This document shows positions 46,769 to 55,766 of a DNA stretch of 64,000 nt, piece by piece (within the stretch, counting starts at the first letter, position 1; each line of letters begins with the position of its first letter). A program made the position numbers and the translations under genes. This DNA is from Mariprofundus erugo (lineage in GTDB: Bacteria; Pseudomonadota; Zetaproteobacteria; Mariprofundales; Mariprofundaceae). The notes beneath the pieces were generated by a model. That model was not told the origin of the DNA, did not search any database, and saw only the letters and a program-made list of their open reading frames with translations. Location of the stretch: the NCBI RefSeq assembly GCF_005818865.1, contig NZ_VBRY01000002.1:124001-188000 (forward strand). The letters run 5' to 3'.

Positions 46769-47818
46769 ATGTACATTGAGGTAACAGATACTGAGCAAAT
46801 CGTTTCTGCTCAAGAAGCAATGCAGGCCAACCTCAAAAAACAATTTCCATACAGACAGAAACGCGTGATTGGGTGGCCTTCGGGACACTTTGAAGGTGAA
46901 GTCCGTTTTACTGGAAAGCGTGGAGGCGAAACCAACTGGTGGTACACGGGGTTCTCTGAAGATGAGCAATCCGCTTATAACTTGTTTGGTCGAGGCGACC
47001 CCGAAACATCTCAACTGCTCCTGATCGACCTGCAATTCAATTTTCCCATCGACTCATTTAACAGAAAGCAGGGAGGGGTGTTCGTTCAAGACGTCGCATC
47101 AGGAAAGGTCATTCTCGGACACCGGGGAATCGTGACCCGTGGGAAGTCGAGAGTTCCACGCGAGCTTCTTCTACAAGAAGCGGACGTAACACCTGTGACT
47201 ATTGCTTCTGAGGAAAAGCCAAACCAAGTAAACGTTTTACTGATCAGCCCCATTGATAATGCATCGCTGGGTAAACAAATCAGCGAGTTTGCGACTGAGA
47301 TTAGGCGCGCGGCCTATTTGGTGATGGACCCAAACCATGTAGCTGAGACTGCGAAAAAGAAAAAATCTGGCAGTTCTCCAGCCAAATCACCCTTGGATGC
47401 TGCATTGTCGGATTATTTCGATGAATTTACCGGTAAGACAGTCATACGACGTTCCTCGCAGGTCACCATGAACTGCAGGCATGGCTCCGTCGTCAAAGCC
47501 CTTCGAGAAGCCCTAGAGCCAAGAGGAACAGTATATAAGTCCCAGGCTATCGACCTGGCCGTTGAAACCGAAAAGGAAGTATTGCTTTATGAGGTGAAGA
47601 CCGGTTCTGACAGCCAGTCGATTTATACCGGCATCGGCCAGTTATATTTCCATGCAGCTGCTCTTACCCGCAAATTCCGAGGAAAAAAAGTGATTCGGCA
47701 CTTGGTCATACCTTATGCCCCTGCTGCCGCAAATCGGGAAAAAGTATGCAAAGAACTTGGGATAGAAATCATTACGTTTACGACTAGTAGTAAACGCATC
47801 GACCTTCCAGAACTATAA
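46769..47818 (+). CDS. unknown two-domain protein with C-terminal PD-(D/E)XK nuclease-like domain
   Basis: About 349 residues from ATG 46769, which follows AGGGGGAG. An in-frame ATG at 46754 would add five residues. Domain 1 (about 1-195) has an aromatic, Arg-rich strand region (FEGEVRFTGKRGGETNWWYTGF) and no family I recognise. A Lys/Ser/Pro linker (KKKKSGSSPAKSP) follows. Domain 2 shows AIDLAVE with D262, LYEVKTG with E275-x-K277, then GIGQLYFHAA with Q291: a complete PD-(D/E)XK plus QxxxY pattern. It is the fourth gene of the restriction operon and ends convergent with the toxin gene, two bases away. Confidence 0.6.
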   Translation: MYIEVTDTEQIVSAQEAMQANLKKQFPYRQKRVIGWPSGHFEGEVRFTGKRGGETNWWYTGFSEDEQSAYNLFGRGDPETSQLLLIDLQFNFPIDSFNRKQGGVFVQDVASGKVILGHRGIVTRGKSRVPRELLLQEADVTPVTIASEEKPNQVNVLLISPIDNASLGKQISEFATEIRRAAYLVMDPNHVAETAKKKKSGSSPAKSPLDAALSDYFDEFTGKTVIRRSSQVTMNCRHGSVVKALREALEPRGTVYKSQAIDLAVETEKEVLLYEVKTGSDSQSIYTGIGQLYFHAAALTRKFRGKKVIRHLVIPYAPAAANREKVCKELGIEIITFTTSSKRIDLPEL

Positions 47819-47820
47819 GA

Positions 47821-48228
47821 TTAAATTTTTGTCTGTTCGAATTTTCCATTTCGGTAATTCCACTTAACTGTGAAGGCAGCACCGCCAGATATGCGTTCTG
47901 CTTGGTCGATGATCGCAGGCCACCATTGCACCAGGCGCTGGGCCTTATCCCAGTAGTTGTGATTGCTCCAACTTTTATCCAGAAAAAAAACAATCAGTCC
48001 GGCGCATCGTAAAGCTTCACGCTCTAGTCCCTTGTTTAGTTTATCATGGGTAATAACAGCCCAATCGCCTTCTTTAGCCAAAGACTCAATCCATTCCAAA
48101 TCGCTAGTGTTCTGGAGAAATTTGTCTCTGAGGTGGGCCACTTCATGGTGGTCGCCTTCGTGCAGGGTCAGTTCGTGCAAAGCCCGTGCAAGGGCTGGAG
48201 GAAGATTATTGTCTACAAAGAATTTCAA
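47821..48228 (-). CDS. PIN-like (DUF5615/VapC45-type) toxin
   Basis: A 135-residue PIN-fold RNase candidate. It starts FFVDNNLPPALARAL with the first acidic residue at position 6, followed by WIESLAKEGDWAVITHDKLN (near 48-66) with further conserved Asp. This is the DUF5615/VapC45 arrangement. Translation starts at a TTG that overlaps the antitoxin stop (TTGA) and lacks its own ribosome site, as expected for a toxin coupled to its antitoxin. It would stabilise the island or act in abortive infection. The target RNA is unknown. Confidence 0.75.
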   Translation of the reverse strand: MKFFVDNNLPPALARALHELTLHEGDHHEVAHLRDKFLQNTSDLEWIESLAKEGDWAVITHDKLNKGLEREALRCAGLIVFFLDKSWSNHNYWDKAQRLVQWWPAIIDQAERISGGAAFTVKWNYRNGKFEQTKI

Positions 48229-48893
48229 GCAGCCAGGCGTTCTTCGAAGTGGATGGCAGCATTCACCGCCTGAATCGGCACTTCGAATTGACGGGCAACT
48301 CGCTGCTTGTCTTTGCCCTCTGCAAGCCAGGCTTCAAAGAGGATGTCTGTGCGAATGCCTGTGTCGGCGACGATCGGCTTTCCGAAGGCAATGGCTGGAT
48401 CAAGCACTACCTTTCTGTTCTTCTCAGGGAACCAGCGCGCGGCGCGATCCCCGGCATCGAACTCGATGCCTTTATAGAGAGAAGGCTGGATCACCTTTTC
48501 GAAAACGAACTGCTTGTTGCGCAAATCCAGCATGTCCTGCTCGCCGCTTTCCCGGGCAGCCTCCCAGAAGATGGTTTTTCCGTCGGTCTGAAAACGATGA
48601 CAGGTGAACGGATAAGGGCTGTTGAACATCTCGCGGGCATGGCGAGCGGCGATGCGAATGGTTTGCAGGCTTACATCGTACTTGCGAAAAGCCTTCACGA
48701 ATTGCACTTCCAACAGATCATGGAAGCTCAGACCATCAAGATCAGCTTCTGCTAATTCAGCCTGCCAAAGCGGAGGCATATCTTTGCCGCCGGCTTTGTA
48801 GCCGCAAAGCCAACGACGCAACTCACCGGACTTGATGCCGGTCAGCCTTGTCGCTTCCTGAAATGTGTAGAGTCCAATCCCGGTTAATTGCAT
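48225..48893 (-). CDS. DUF433-domain antitoxin (VapB45-type)
   Basis: A 222-residue antitoxin partner. The N-terminal MerR-like helix-turn-helix (YTFQEATRLTGIKSGELRRWL near 9-29) probably binds the operon promoter. The C-terminal DUF433 domain (DPAIAFGKPIVADTGIRTDILFEAWLAEG, KQRVARQFEVPIQAVNAAI) is the toxin-neutralising part in this class. It is encoded directly upstream of, and overlaps, the PIN-like gene. Confidence 0.78.
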   Translation of the reverse strand: MQLTGIGLYTFQEATRLTGIKSGELRRWLCGYKAGGKDMPPLWQAELAEADLDGLSFHDLLEVQFVKAFRKYDVSLQTIRIAARHAREMFNSPYPFTCHRFQTDGKTIFWEAARESGEQDMLDLRNKQFVFEKVIQPSLYKGIEFDAGDRAARWFPEKNRKVVLDPAIAFGKPIVADTGIRTDILFEAWLAEGKDKQRVARQFEVPIQAVNAAIHFEERLAA

Positions 48894-49006
48894 GAATCTG
48901 TGAACCCCGCTTGCGGCACCAGAGCTATTTCACGGCACACGCTTCACATCCCGGAATATAGCAGTATTCGAAGTGGATAACCAAGGAGGGTGCTTTCCCC
49001 ATCCGC

Positions 49007-50227
49007 TTATCCATCCCGCTTGATTGGAATCACCTGAGCCCCTTCGCGTAAGGCATCCAGATAATCCGCCCACTGCTGCATCATTGTCCGGCGCTCAGGA
49101 AGATGGCGGGCATGATTGTAGGCCCCTTTAATTGCATTCCCCTCTTTGTGGGCCAATTGCCGCTCAATAACATCACTGTTCCAGCCTTGTTCATGCAGGA
49201 TGGTTGAAGCCATGGCTCGGAATCCGTGGGCACAAATCTCTGATTTATCGAAGCCCAGTCTGCGGAGGGTGGCATTGACCGTATTCTCGCTCATCGGGCG
49301 ATGCATGTTCCGGATCGATGGAAAGACGTATTTGCCGTTTCCGGTCTGATTTTTCAGGTCTCTCAGGATTTCGACAACCTGCGTAGCCAGAGGGACAATG
49401 TGCATGACGCGCATTTTCATCTTCTCGGCAGGGATGCGCCATTCGGCCGCATCGAGATCGATCTCTGACCATTCCGCGCGACGTAGTTCGCCCGGGCGTA
49501 CAAACACATAGGGTGTGATCTTCATGGCGCACTGCACAACGAAGGTGCCCTCAAAGCCATCGATTGCCCGGAGTAGTTCACCAACCTTTTTCGGGTCTGT
49601 AATTGTTGCCCTGTGCTCATTCACGATAGGCGTTAAAGCGCCTTGCAGGCCAGCCGTGGGGTCATGCCTGATGCGCCCGGTCGCGATGGCATATCTAAAT
49701 ACCCTGCTACAAACCATCTTGAGCCTGTGAGCAGTCTCCACGGTGCCTCGGCTCTCAGCTTTCTGTACTACGGCGAGAATGTCCGGCGCTTCAATCTCAT
49801 CAATAGGCAGTGAACCAATCCATGGGAACAGATGCTTATCGAGTTTGGCCTGGGTGTTTTTGATCGTTGTCTCAACCCACTTCTTCGACTGGCGATCCAT
49901 CCATTCTCTGGCAACTGATTCAAAGGAAACAGACTTCTTCTCTCGCGTGAGCTTGCGCCTTTCTGACTGCTTGTGCTGGCTGGGATCGATATTTTCATCG
50001 AGCAGCTTCTTGGCTGCCTCCCGCTTATCTCGCGCCTGCTTCAGCGAGACTCGCGGATAGACGCCTATCGCCAGAGTTTTCTGCTTCCCTCCGAAGCGAT
50101 AGTTCATGCGCCAATACTTTGCGGTGGGGGTGACTTGAAGATAGAGGCCACCGCCATCGGACAATTTGATCTGCTTTTTGCCTTCCGGAACTGTGGCTGC
50201 CTTCAATTTCGCATCAGATAACGCCAT
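49007..50227 (-). CDS. int: P4-type tyrosine integrase of the island
   Basis: A 406-residue phage-P4-like integrase. The N-terminal DUF4102 domain (LSDGGGLYLQV...KTLAIGVYPRVSLKQARDKR) is followed by a SAM-like domain (about 100-190) and the catalytic domain with Arg in FVRPGELRRAEW (near 252), HGFRAMAST (near 346), QLAHKEGNAIKGAYNHA with the nucleophile Tyr near 379. GGAGGTG precedes the ATG. It lies 191 bp from the tRNA-Leu(CAG) 3' end, as is normal for tRNA-targeting integrases, and should cut at the 17/18-bp repeat. Confidence 0.95.
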   Translation of the reverse strand: MALSDAKLKAATVPEGKKQIKLSDGGGLYLQVTPTAKYWRMNYRFGGKQKTLAIGVYPRVSLKQARDKREAAKKLLDENIDPSQHKQSERRKLTREKKSVSFESVAREWMDRQSKKWVETTIKNTQAKLDKHLFPWIGSLPIDEIEAPDILAVVQKAESRGTVETAHRLKMVCSRVFRYAIATGRIRHDPTAGLQGALTPIVNEHRATITDPKKVGELLRAIDGFEGTFVVQCAMKITPYVFVRPGELRRAEWSEIDLDAAEWRIPAEKMKMRVMHIVPLATQVVEILRDLKNQTGNGKYVFPSIRNMHRPMSENTVNATLRRLGFDKSEICAHGFRAMASTILHEQGWNSDVIERQLAHKEGNAIKGAYNHARHLPERRTMMQQWADYLDALREGAQVIPIKRDG

Positions 50228-50244
50228 AACGACACCTCCGACTT

Positions 50245-50321
50245 TGTTGGTACATAGTACTTCAGAAAACTGGAGTCGAATTGAGATACCAACGAAAATA
50301 CCCGCTTTTTGTTGGCATCTC
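50245..50321. promoter_or_regulatory. integrase upstream region with TACCAAC inverted pairs and a partial att core
   Basis: TGTTGGTA (50245-50252), GAGATACCAAC (50283-50293) and its inverted partner GTTGGCATCTC (50311-50321, 10 of 11 matches) share the TACCAAC core with the tandem repeat at the left end of the island. ACTGGAGTCGAA (50269-50280) duplicates 12 bases of the tRNA T-arm. Together these look like arm sites plus a remnant core site. Their function is inferred. Confidence 0.45.
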
Positions 50322-50359
50322 GTTAAACATTATAGAACATGAATGGAAATGAAGGCAAG

Positions 50360-50391
50360 AAAAAAGCCCGCAAACATTACGTTTACGGGCT
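50360..50391 (-). terminator. island-supplied terminator downstream of tRNA-Leu(CAG)
   Basis: On the minus strand, AGCCCGTAAAC pairs with GTTTGCGGGCT (one mismatch, 5-nt loop) and is followed by six T. It lies between the tRNA 3' end and the integrase gene, on island DNA, and replaces the terminator displaced to 35029-35061. Confidence 0.75.
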
Positions 50392-50418
50392 CTTCTTGAA
50401 TCCTGTTGGATTCCGTCA

Positions 50419-50505
<87 letters not shown>

Positions 50506-50554
50506 GTAGTCTCTCGCCGTCACACCTCTCGATATGCCTTGCGGGAGGCGCGCA

Positions 50555-50582
50555 ACTATAAGGTGGAGAATAGCCGTGTCAA
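50555..50582 (-). promoter_or_regulatory. predicted promoter of tRNA-Leu(CAG)
   Basis: On the minus strand, TTGACA (50582-50577) and TATAGT (50560-50555) are 16 bp apart. It lies on top of the ribosome site and GTG start of the divergent RNase R gene, so tRNA transcription and rnr expression share this DNA. Confidence 0.65.
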
Positions 50583-52660
50583 CAACTAAAAAAAAGAATC
50601 GCAATAAAACGAAATGGCCGGGGAAACCGGCAAGCCGCCACGACCACTCCAAGCGTCAGGACACCCGGGGGGAAAACGGGCGGGAAGATCGCCGTGACCG
50701 CCGTCCGCCCCGCCCCGGAGCAGCCAAGTCCCCCTGGGAAAAGGTGGCTGGCAAGGAGCAGAAGACATTCACCGGCAAAGTCTCCGCCCACCCGGATGGA
50801 TTCGGTTTTGTCGATGTTGCCGGTGTAGAGAAGGGATTTTTCCTGCCCCATGAGGAGATGTCCGGACTGATGCACGGTGACACCGTCGAAATCAGGCCGG
50901 TCCGCTCCCGTGGCCGTCAGTCTGCCGAGGTGGTTCGCATCGTCGAACATGCACCATCGATCATCACAGGTCAGTTTCTGATACAGCGGGGGCTCGGCAT
51001 TGTGCAGCCGCGCGCACGCAACATGCCGCAAAGCATTCTGATCAAGCGCGGCGATGCCGGTGAAGCGCGTGATGGTGACTGGGTAAGGCTGGAAATCAGC
51101 CGCGACGGAGGCCATGTACGGGGCCGCATTATCGCGGTGCTCGGAGAGGATCTGACCCCGTCACAGCTGATTGATCTGATCGTCGCCGAACAGCAGCTGG
51201 ATGCCACCTTTCCAGCGGCCGAAATGGCGGAAGCCAATGCCCTGTCCGATCAGGTCAGCGAAAAGGATATCGCCGGCCGCAAGGATCTGCGCCACCTCCC
51301 CTTTGTCACCATTGATGGCGAAGATGCACGCGACTTCGATGATGCCGTCTGCGTCATTCCGCGCGGAGAGGGTTTTGAAGCCTGGGTTGCCATTGCCGAT
51401 GTATCCCACTATGTAAAACCGGGCTCCGCACTCGATGCCGAAGCCCTCAGGCGCTCCAACTCATTCTACTTTCCCGACCGGGTCATTCCGATGTTGCCGG
51501 AAAAGCTCTCCAACGGACTGTGCTCACTGAATCCCGATGTGCCACGACTGGCCATGACCGTACGCATGCGTTTTGATGCCAACGGCAAACGCCACTCCAT
51601 CCATGTCTATGAGTCGGTCATCCATTCACAGGCTCGTCTGACCTACACCCAGGCGGCCAGATGGCTGGAGGAGCGCGACAGCTCGGCCATCGGCAGTGAA
51701 GAGGTGCGCAACATGCTTGATCAGACGGGCAAACTGTTCCGCAAACTGGAGAGCAAACGCAAACAGCGCGGTGCACTGGATCTTGATATGCCGGAAGTGC
51801 GGGCAAAGCTGGAAAACGATACGGTGATCGATATCTGCGAAAGCCCCCGCAACATGGCCCATCGCCTGATCGAGGAGATGATGCTGGCTGCCAATACCGC
51901 CGTTGCCGAATATATGGAAGCACACGAATGCGCCCTTCTCTACCGGGTGCATGCTCCGCCCGAGCGTCAGGCCATCGAAACACTCAACGAGTTTCTTGCC
52001 CCATTCGGCATGTTCGTCAAACTGCCAAAAGCCCGGGATGAAGAGGCATTTGTCAGGCCGGAAGATGTGCAACAGGTCCTGGAGAAGTCAGAGGGCAAAC
52101 CTTTTGCCCACGTTCTGCATCGCCTGGTGTTACGGTCGATGCAGCAGGCCAAATACACACCGGTCAACGAGGGGCACTTCGGTCTCGCCTATCAATCCTA
52201 TACCCACTTCACCAGCCCGATCCGGCGTTATGCCGACCTGATTGTTCACCGCCGCCTGAAAGAGCTGATTCATGGCCGCGATGCCAACAAGGTTCAGCAT
52301 GAAAAAACACTTGTTGCCATCGGAGAGCAGACATCCATACAGGAGCGCAAACAGCAGCGGGCCGAGTGGGATACGCAGGCGATGCTTGCCGCCCTCTTCC
52401 ACCACAAGGATATTGGCAAGGTGATGCAGGCTCGCATCGCCGGCTTAAGCAAACGGCGCATCTTCTTCGAGATTGAACCAACCATGGCGGAAGGATCGCT
52501 GGCCATCGATGATCTGCCCGGCGCTTTTGTACTGGATGAAAGCGGCCATCGCCTGACAGCCCGGCGCGGCGGCGCCTCCTATCATCTCGGCGATCAGCTT
52601 GATGTCGTCATTGAATCGACCGATCCGGTACGCGGCTCGATCAATGTGCGCCTGGCCTGA
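50576..52660 (+). CDS. rnr: ribonuclease R (RNB-family 3'-5' exoribonuclease)
   Basis: About 694 residues from a GTG at 50576 with GGTGGAG seven bases upstream. An in-frame ATG at 50534 would add 14 residues of atypical sequence. It has a basic, Lys/Arg-rich N-terminal tail, a cold-shock OB domain (FTGKVSAHPDGFGFV), and the RNB catalytic domain with VTIDGEDARDFDDAV near residue 245, carrying the metal-binding Asp cluster. FTSPIRRYADL is near 548, followed by a C-terminal S1-like domain. It degrades structured RNA in the cytoplasm and assists rRNA and mRNA turnover. Confidence 0.94.
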   Translation: MSTTKKKNRNKTKWPGKPASRHDHSKRQDTRGENGREDRRDRRPPRPGAAKSPWEKVAGKEQKTFTGKVSAHPDGFGFVDVAGVEKGFFLPHEEMSGLMHGDTVEIRPVRSRGRQSAEVVRIVEHAPSIITGQFLIQRGLGIVQPRARNMPQSILIKRGDAGEARDGDWVRLEISRDGGHVRGRIIAVLGEDLTPSQLIDLIVAEQQLDATFPAAEMAEANALSDQVSEKDIAGRKDLRHLPFVTIDGEDARDFDDAVCVIPRGEGFEAWVAIADVSHYVKPGSALDAEALRRSNSFYFPDRVIPMLPEKLSNGLCSLNPDVPRLAMTVRMRFDANGKRHSIHVYESVIHSQARLTYTQAARWLEERDSSAIGSEEVRNMLDQTGKLFRKLESKRKQRGALDLDMPEVRAKLENDTVIDICESPRNMAHRLIEEMMLAANTAVAEYMEAHECALLYRVHAPPERQAIETLNEFLAPFGMFVKLPKARDEEAFVRPEDVQQVLEKSEGKPFAHVLHRLVLRSMQQAKYTPVNEGHFGLAYQSYTHFTSPIRRYADLIVHRRLKELIHGRDANKVQHEKTLVAIGEQTSIQERKQQRAEWDTQAMLAALFHHKDIGKVMQARIAGLSKRRIFFEIEPTMAEGSLAIDDLPGAFVLDESGHRLTARRGGASYHLGDQLDVVIESTDPVRGSINVRLA

Positions 52661-52751
52661 ATGCAGCGCGTGCGTCATGGCGTCATTTGCCATGGCGCAC
52701 ACCTGCAGACTATATTGCAAACCACGCTATTGAAACGCAGGTCGTGAGCCT

Positions 52752-55655
52752 ATGAGCCAACAACATATCAGGGAACTGATGGATGAGAATCAGCGTCTGA
52801 AAGATGAGCTTGCCCGTCTTCGCAGCCAGCTACCTGCCACACCGGAGGCGGACGGGGGGATTCAGCATAGCGAACGCCATTTCCGCCAGCTGGCGGAATG
52901 TATCGGGGATGCCTTCTGGATCGTTTCTCCGGACTGGAACCAGTTGTACTACATCAGTCCGGCCTATGAAAAAATCTGGGGCAAAAGCTGCCAGAGCCTC
53001 TACGAGAATCCCCACGCATGGATGGAAAGCATTGTCCCGGATGACTGCCACAGGGTTGCGGCCGACATCGCTATAAAAAGCACCGGCAACTTTGATAACC
53101 CGGCCTTTCCTGAATACCGGATCAGGCGCCCGGATGGCTCGATACGCTGGATTCTGGCCCGTGCCTTTCCGGTCAGGGATCATAGCGGCGCCATTTGCTG
53201 CATTTCGGGCATCGCCGAGGATATCAGTGAACGCAAGGAAGCTGAGGCGGCACTGCTGCAGAGCGAGGCCCGTTACAAAGTCCTGTTTGAGCAGACAGCC
53301 GACTATGTGTTCGTCCTTGATCCCTCGTCAGGCGATATTCCACTGATTGTCGATGGCAATGAGAATGCCTTCAAACAGCATGGCTATACGCGGACTGAAC
53401 TGGTCGGACAGCCGGTCAGCCTCATCGATCCCCGGGCCACGCCTGAAGAACACCGGCAAAGAACCGGCCGGATCAAAGCCGGTGGCCTGGTCCATTTCGA
53501 GGCCGAGCACCAACGCCGGGATGGCTCCACATTCTTTGTCGATATCGCCATTCAACAGGTCCGCTTTGGTGACAAGGAGCTGCTCTATTCGGTGGAGCGC
53601 GATATAAGCGAGCGCAAGCAGGCGGAGAACGAGCGTATCGCCTATATCGATATGCTGGAGGGGCTGCAAAGCGTATCGGATGCAATCAACTCCCCCGATC
53701 CGGCCGACAAGGTCATTGATCGAGCTATCAGCATCGTTCGCGAAATATTTTCTGCTGATCGCGCCTGGCTGCTGTTTCCCTGTGATCCGGACAGCGACAC
53801 ATGGGAGGTCCCGGTAGAATCAACCACCCCCGAATATCCCGGCGCCCTGAGTTTAAAGAAAAGATTTCCGGCCAGTGACATATCCACCCGTATTTTTAAT
53901 GAGCTGCTGGACTCAAAACATCCGCTGACCTATGCCCCCATACCGGACTGGCAGAAGCAGGGGGACAGCTTCGACGTTCGCTCGCAAATGGCGATGGCCA
54001 TACGCCCGCGGCATGGCCAGCCATGGGTACTGGGCCTGCATCAGTGCAGTCATCAGCGCCAGTGGAGCAAGGATGAGCAGCGCCTGTTTGAGCAGATTGG
54101 CCTGCGCATCGCCGATCAGCTCAGTGCCGCCTGGCAGGAAAAGATGTTGCGCAACCTCTCCTCAGCCGTCGAGCAGGCGGGTGAATCGGTCATGATTACC
54201 AGCCGGGAGGGTACCATTGAATATGTGAATCCCGCATTCACCGCTATCACCGGCTATAAGCCTGAGGAGGTCATCGGACGTGACCCATCCATTCTCAAAA
54301 GCGATGCACAGGATCCGGCCTATTATCAAAAGCTGTGGCAAACCATCACACGCGGAGAGGTATGGTCCGGCACGCTGATTGACCGGAAAAAGGATGGCAG
54401 CTTCTATCCCGCCCTGATGACGATTGCGCCTGTACATAATGAGGAAGGCAGCATCACACACTTTGTCGCCACCCAGCAGGATATATCCGAGCATAAAAGG
54501 CTGCAGGAGCAGTTTTTCGAGGCCCAGAAGCTGCAGGCCATCGGCACACTCGCCGGCGGCATTGCCCATGATTTTAACAATATGCTGGCCGCACTTCAGG
54601 GCAACACCTTTCTGGCCGCCCGACTGGCAGGCGATGACCCAAAGCTGGGCGAGCGCCTGAGTAATATTGATACCATTATCCAGCGAGCTGCGGCCATGGT
54701 CCGACAGCTGCTGACTTATGCACGCAAAGACCATATCAGCATGGCTCCGTTTACCCTCAACCTGTTAATCAAGGAAGGGTATAAAATGGCCAGAACAGCG
54801 ATCCCGGAAAATATCGAATACACCTGTGATCTCTGCCCTGAGCTGATGATCGTGAATGGCGATGCCAACCAGCTGCAACAGGTGTTGATTAACCTGCTTA
54901 TCAATGCCCGCGATGCGGTCGAAGAGACCATCAACCCGAAGATCAGCTGCTCGCTGACTCCTTTTGTGGCCGATGAGCCGTTTTTTGACAGCCACCCTGA
55001 ACTGCGCAACAGACCACTGGTGCGTATGAGCGTGCGAGATAACGGCTGCGGCATCAGCGCTGACAAATTCTCGAAAATTTTCGAGCCCTTCTTCACCAGC
55101 AAGGAGGTTGGCAAAGGCACCGGCCTCGGGCTCGCCATGGCCTATGGCTCGATTAAAACGCATGGTGGCGTCATCGAGGTGGAGAGTGAACTGGGCCGGG
55201 GCACGGCCTTTCATGTTTTCCTGCCGCTGGAGAAACAGCTGCAGGCAACCGATCTGCCCAAAGAGTCCCACCATATCTCGCAGGGACAATCGGAAACAGT
55301 GCTGCTGGTCGATGATGAGGAGACGCTGCGCTCTGTCAGTGCCGAGGTGCTCAGGGATATTGGCTACACAGTGATGGCTGCCTGTAACGGCAGGGAGGCT
55401 CTGGAGCTGCTTCGCGAGCATACCATTGATCTGCTGATTACCGACATTGTCATGCCCGAGATGGGCGGCATTGACCTGGCTGAACAGGTACGCCGTCACC
55501 GCAGCTCGTTGCCGATTATTTTTGTCACCGGCTACAACAAGGACTACACCCTGAAATTGCAGACCGGCATCGACAACAGCATCGTGCTGAACAAACCCTT
55601 CGAGTTTGGCACCCTGAGCCAAACCATCCGGCAACTGCTCGATGGCGCCGCATAA
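52752..55655 (+). CDS. soluble multi-PAS/GAF hybrid sensor histidine kinase
   Basis: A 967-residue protein without membrane helices. Order: short coiled coil (1-35), PAS/PAC (about 40-165), PAS/PAC (about 175-290), GAF-like domain (about 300-450), PAS/PAC (about 465-580), HisKA with GGIAHDFNNM (His near 605), HATPase (INLLINARDAVEE near 715, GTGLGLAMAYG near 795), and receiver with Asp in LLITDIVMPEMGG (near 898). Its kinase-receiver half is a paralog of the one encoded at 30454. There is no output domain or dedicated regulator gene beside it. The signal is unknown. Three PAS domains and a GAF suggest cytoplasmic ligand or redox sensing. Confidence 0.92.
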   Translation: MSQQHIRELMDENQRLKDELARLRSQLPATPEADGGIQHSERHFRQLAECIGDAFWIVSPDWNQLYYISPAYEKIWGKSCQSLYENPHAWMESIVPDDCHRVAADIAIKSTGNFDNPAFPEYRIRRPDGSIRWILARAFPVRDHSGAICCISGIAEDISERKEAEAALLQSEARYKVLFEQTADYVFVLDPSSGDIPLIVDGNENAFKQHGYTRTELVGQPVSLIDPRATPEEHRQRTGRIKAGGLVHFEAEHQRRDGSTFFVDIAIQQVRFGDKELLYSVERDISERKQAENERIAYIDMLEGLQSVSDAINSPDPADKVIDRAISIVREIFSADRAWLLFPCDPDSDTWEVPVESTTPEYPGALSLKKRFPASDISTRIFNELLDSKHPLTYAPIPDWQKQGDSFDVRSQMAMAIRPRHGQPWVLGLHQCSHQRQWSKDEQRLFEQIGLRIADQLSAAWQEKMLRNLSSAVEQAGESVMITSREGTIEYVNPAFTAITGYKPEEVIGRDPSILKSDAQDPAYYQKLWQTITRGEVWSGTLIDRKKDGSFYPALMTIAPVHNEEGSITHFVATQQDISEHKRLQEQFFEAQKLQAIGTLAGGIAHDFNNMLAALQGNTFLAARLAGDDPKLGERLSNIDTIIQRAAAMVRQLLTYARKDHISMAPFTLNLLIKEGYKMARTAIPENIEYTCDLCPELMIVNGDANQLQQVLINLLINARDAVEETINPKISCSLTPFVADEPFFDSHPELRNRPLVRMSVRDNGCGISADKFSKIFEPFFTSKEVGKGTGLGLAMAYGSIKTHGGVIEVESELGRGTAFHVFLPLEKQLQATDLPKESHHISQGQSETVLLVDDEETLRSVSAEVLRDIGYTVMAACNGREALELLREHTIDLLITDIVMPEMGGIDLAEQVRRHRSSLPIIFVTGYNKDYTLKLQTGIDNSIVLNKPFEFGTLSQTIRQLLDGAA

Positions 55656-55720
55656 ATATCTGGAACCTTCAGCCCTGATGATACGCTGAGCCCAGACCTC
55701 GTTAACTGCGCATCCTTGCG

Positions 55721-55745
55721 CAATCCTGCTGCTTTGGCAGGATTG
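55721..55745 (+). terminator. stem-loop after hybrid kinase gene (weak terminator candidate)
   Basis: CAATCCTGC and GCAGGATTG pair perfectly (9 bp, 7-nt loop) 66 bp past the kinase stop. No T-run follows, so it may instead be a processing or stability element ahead of the tRNA. Confidence 0.35.
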
Positions 55746-55766
55746 ACGACCTGCAATCGCTGCAGC

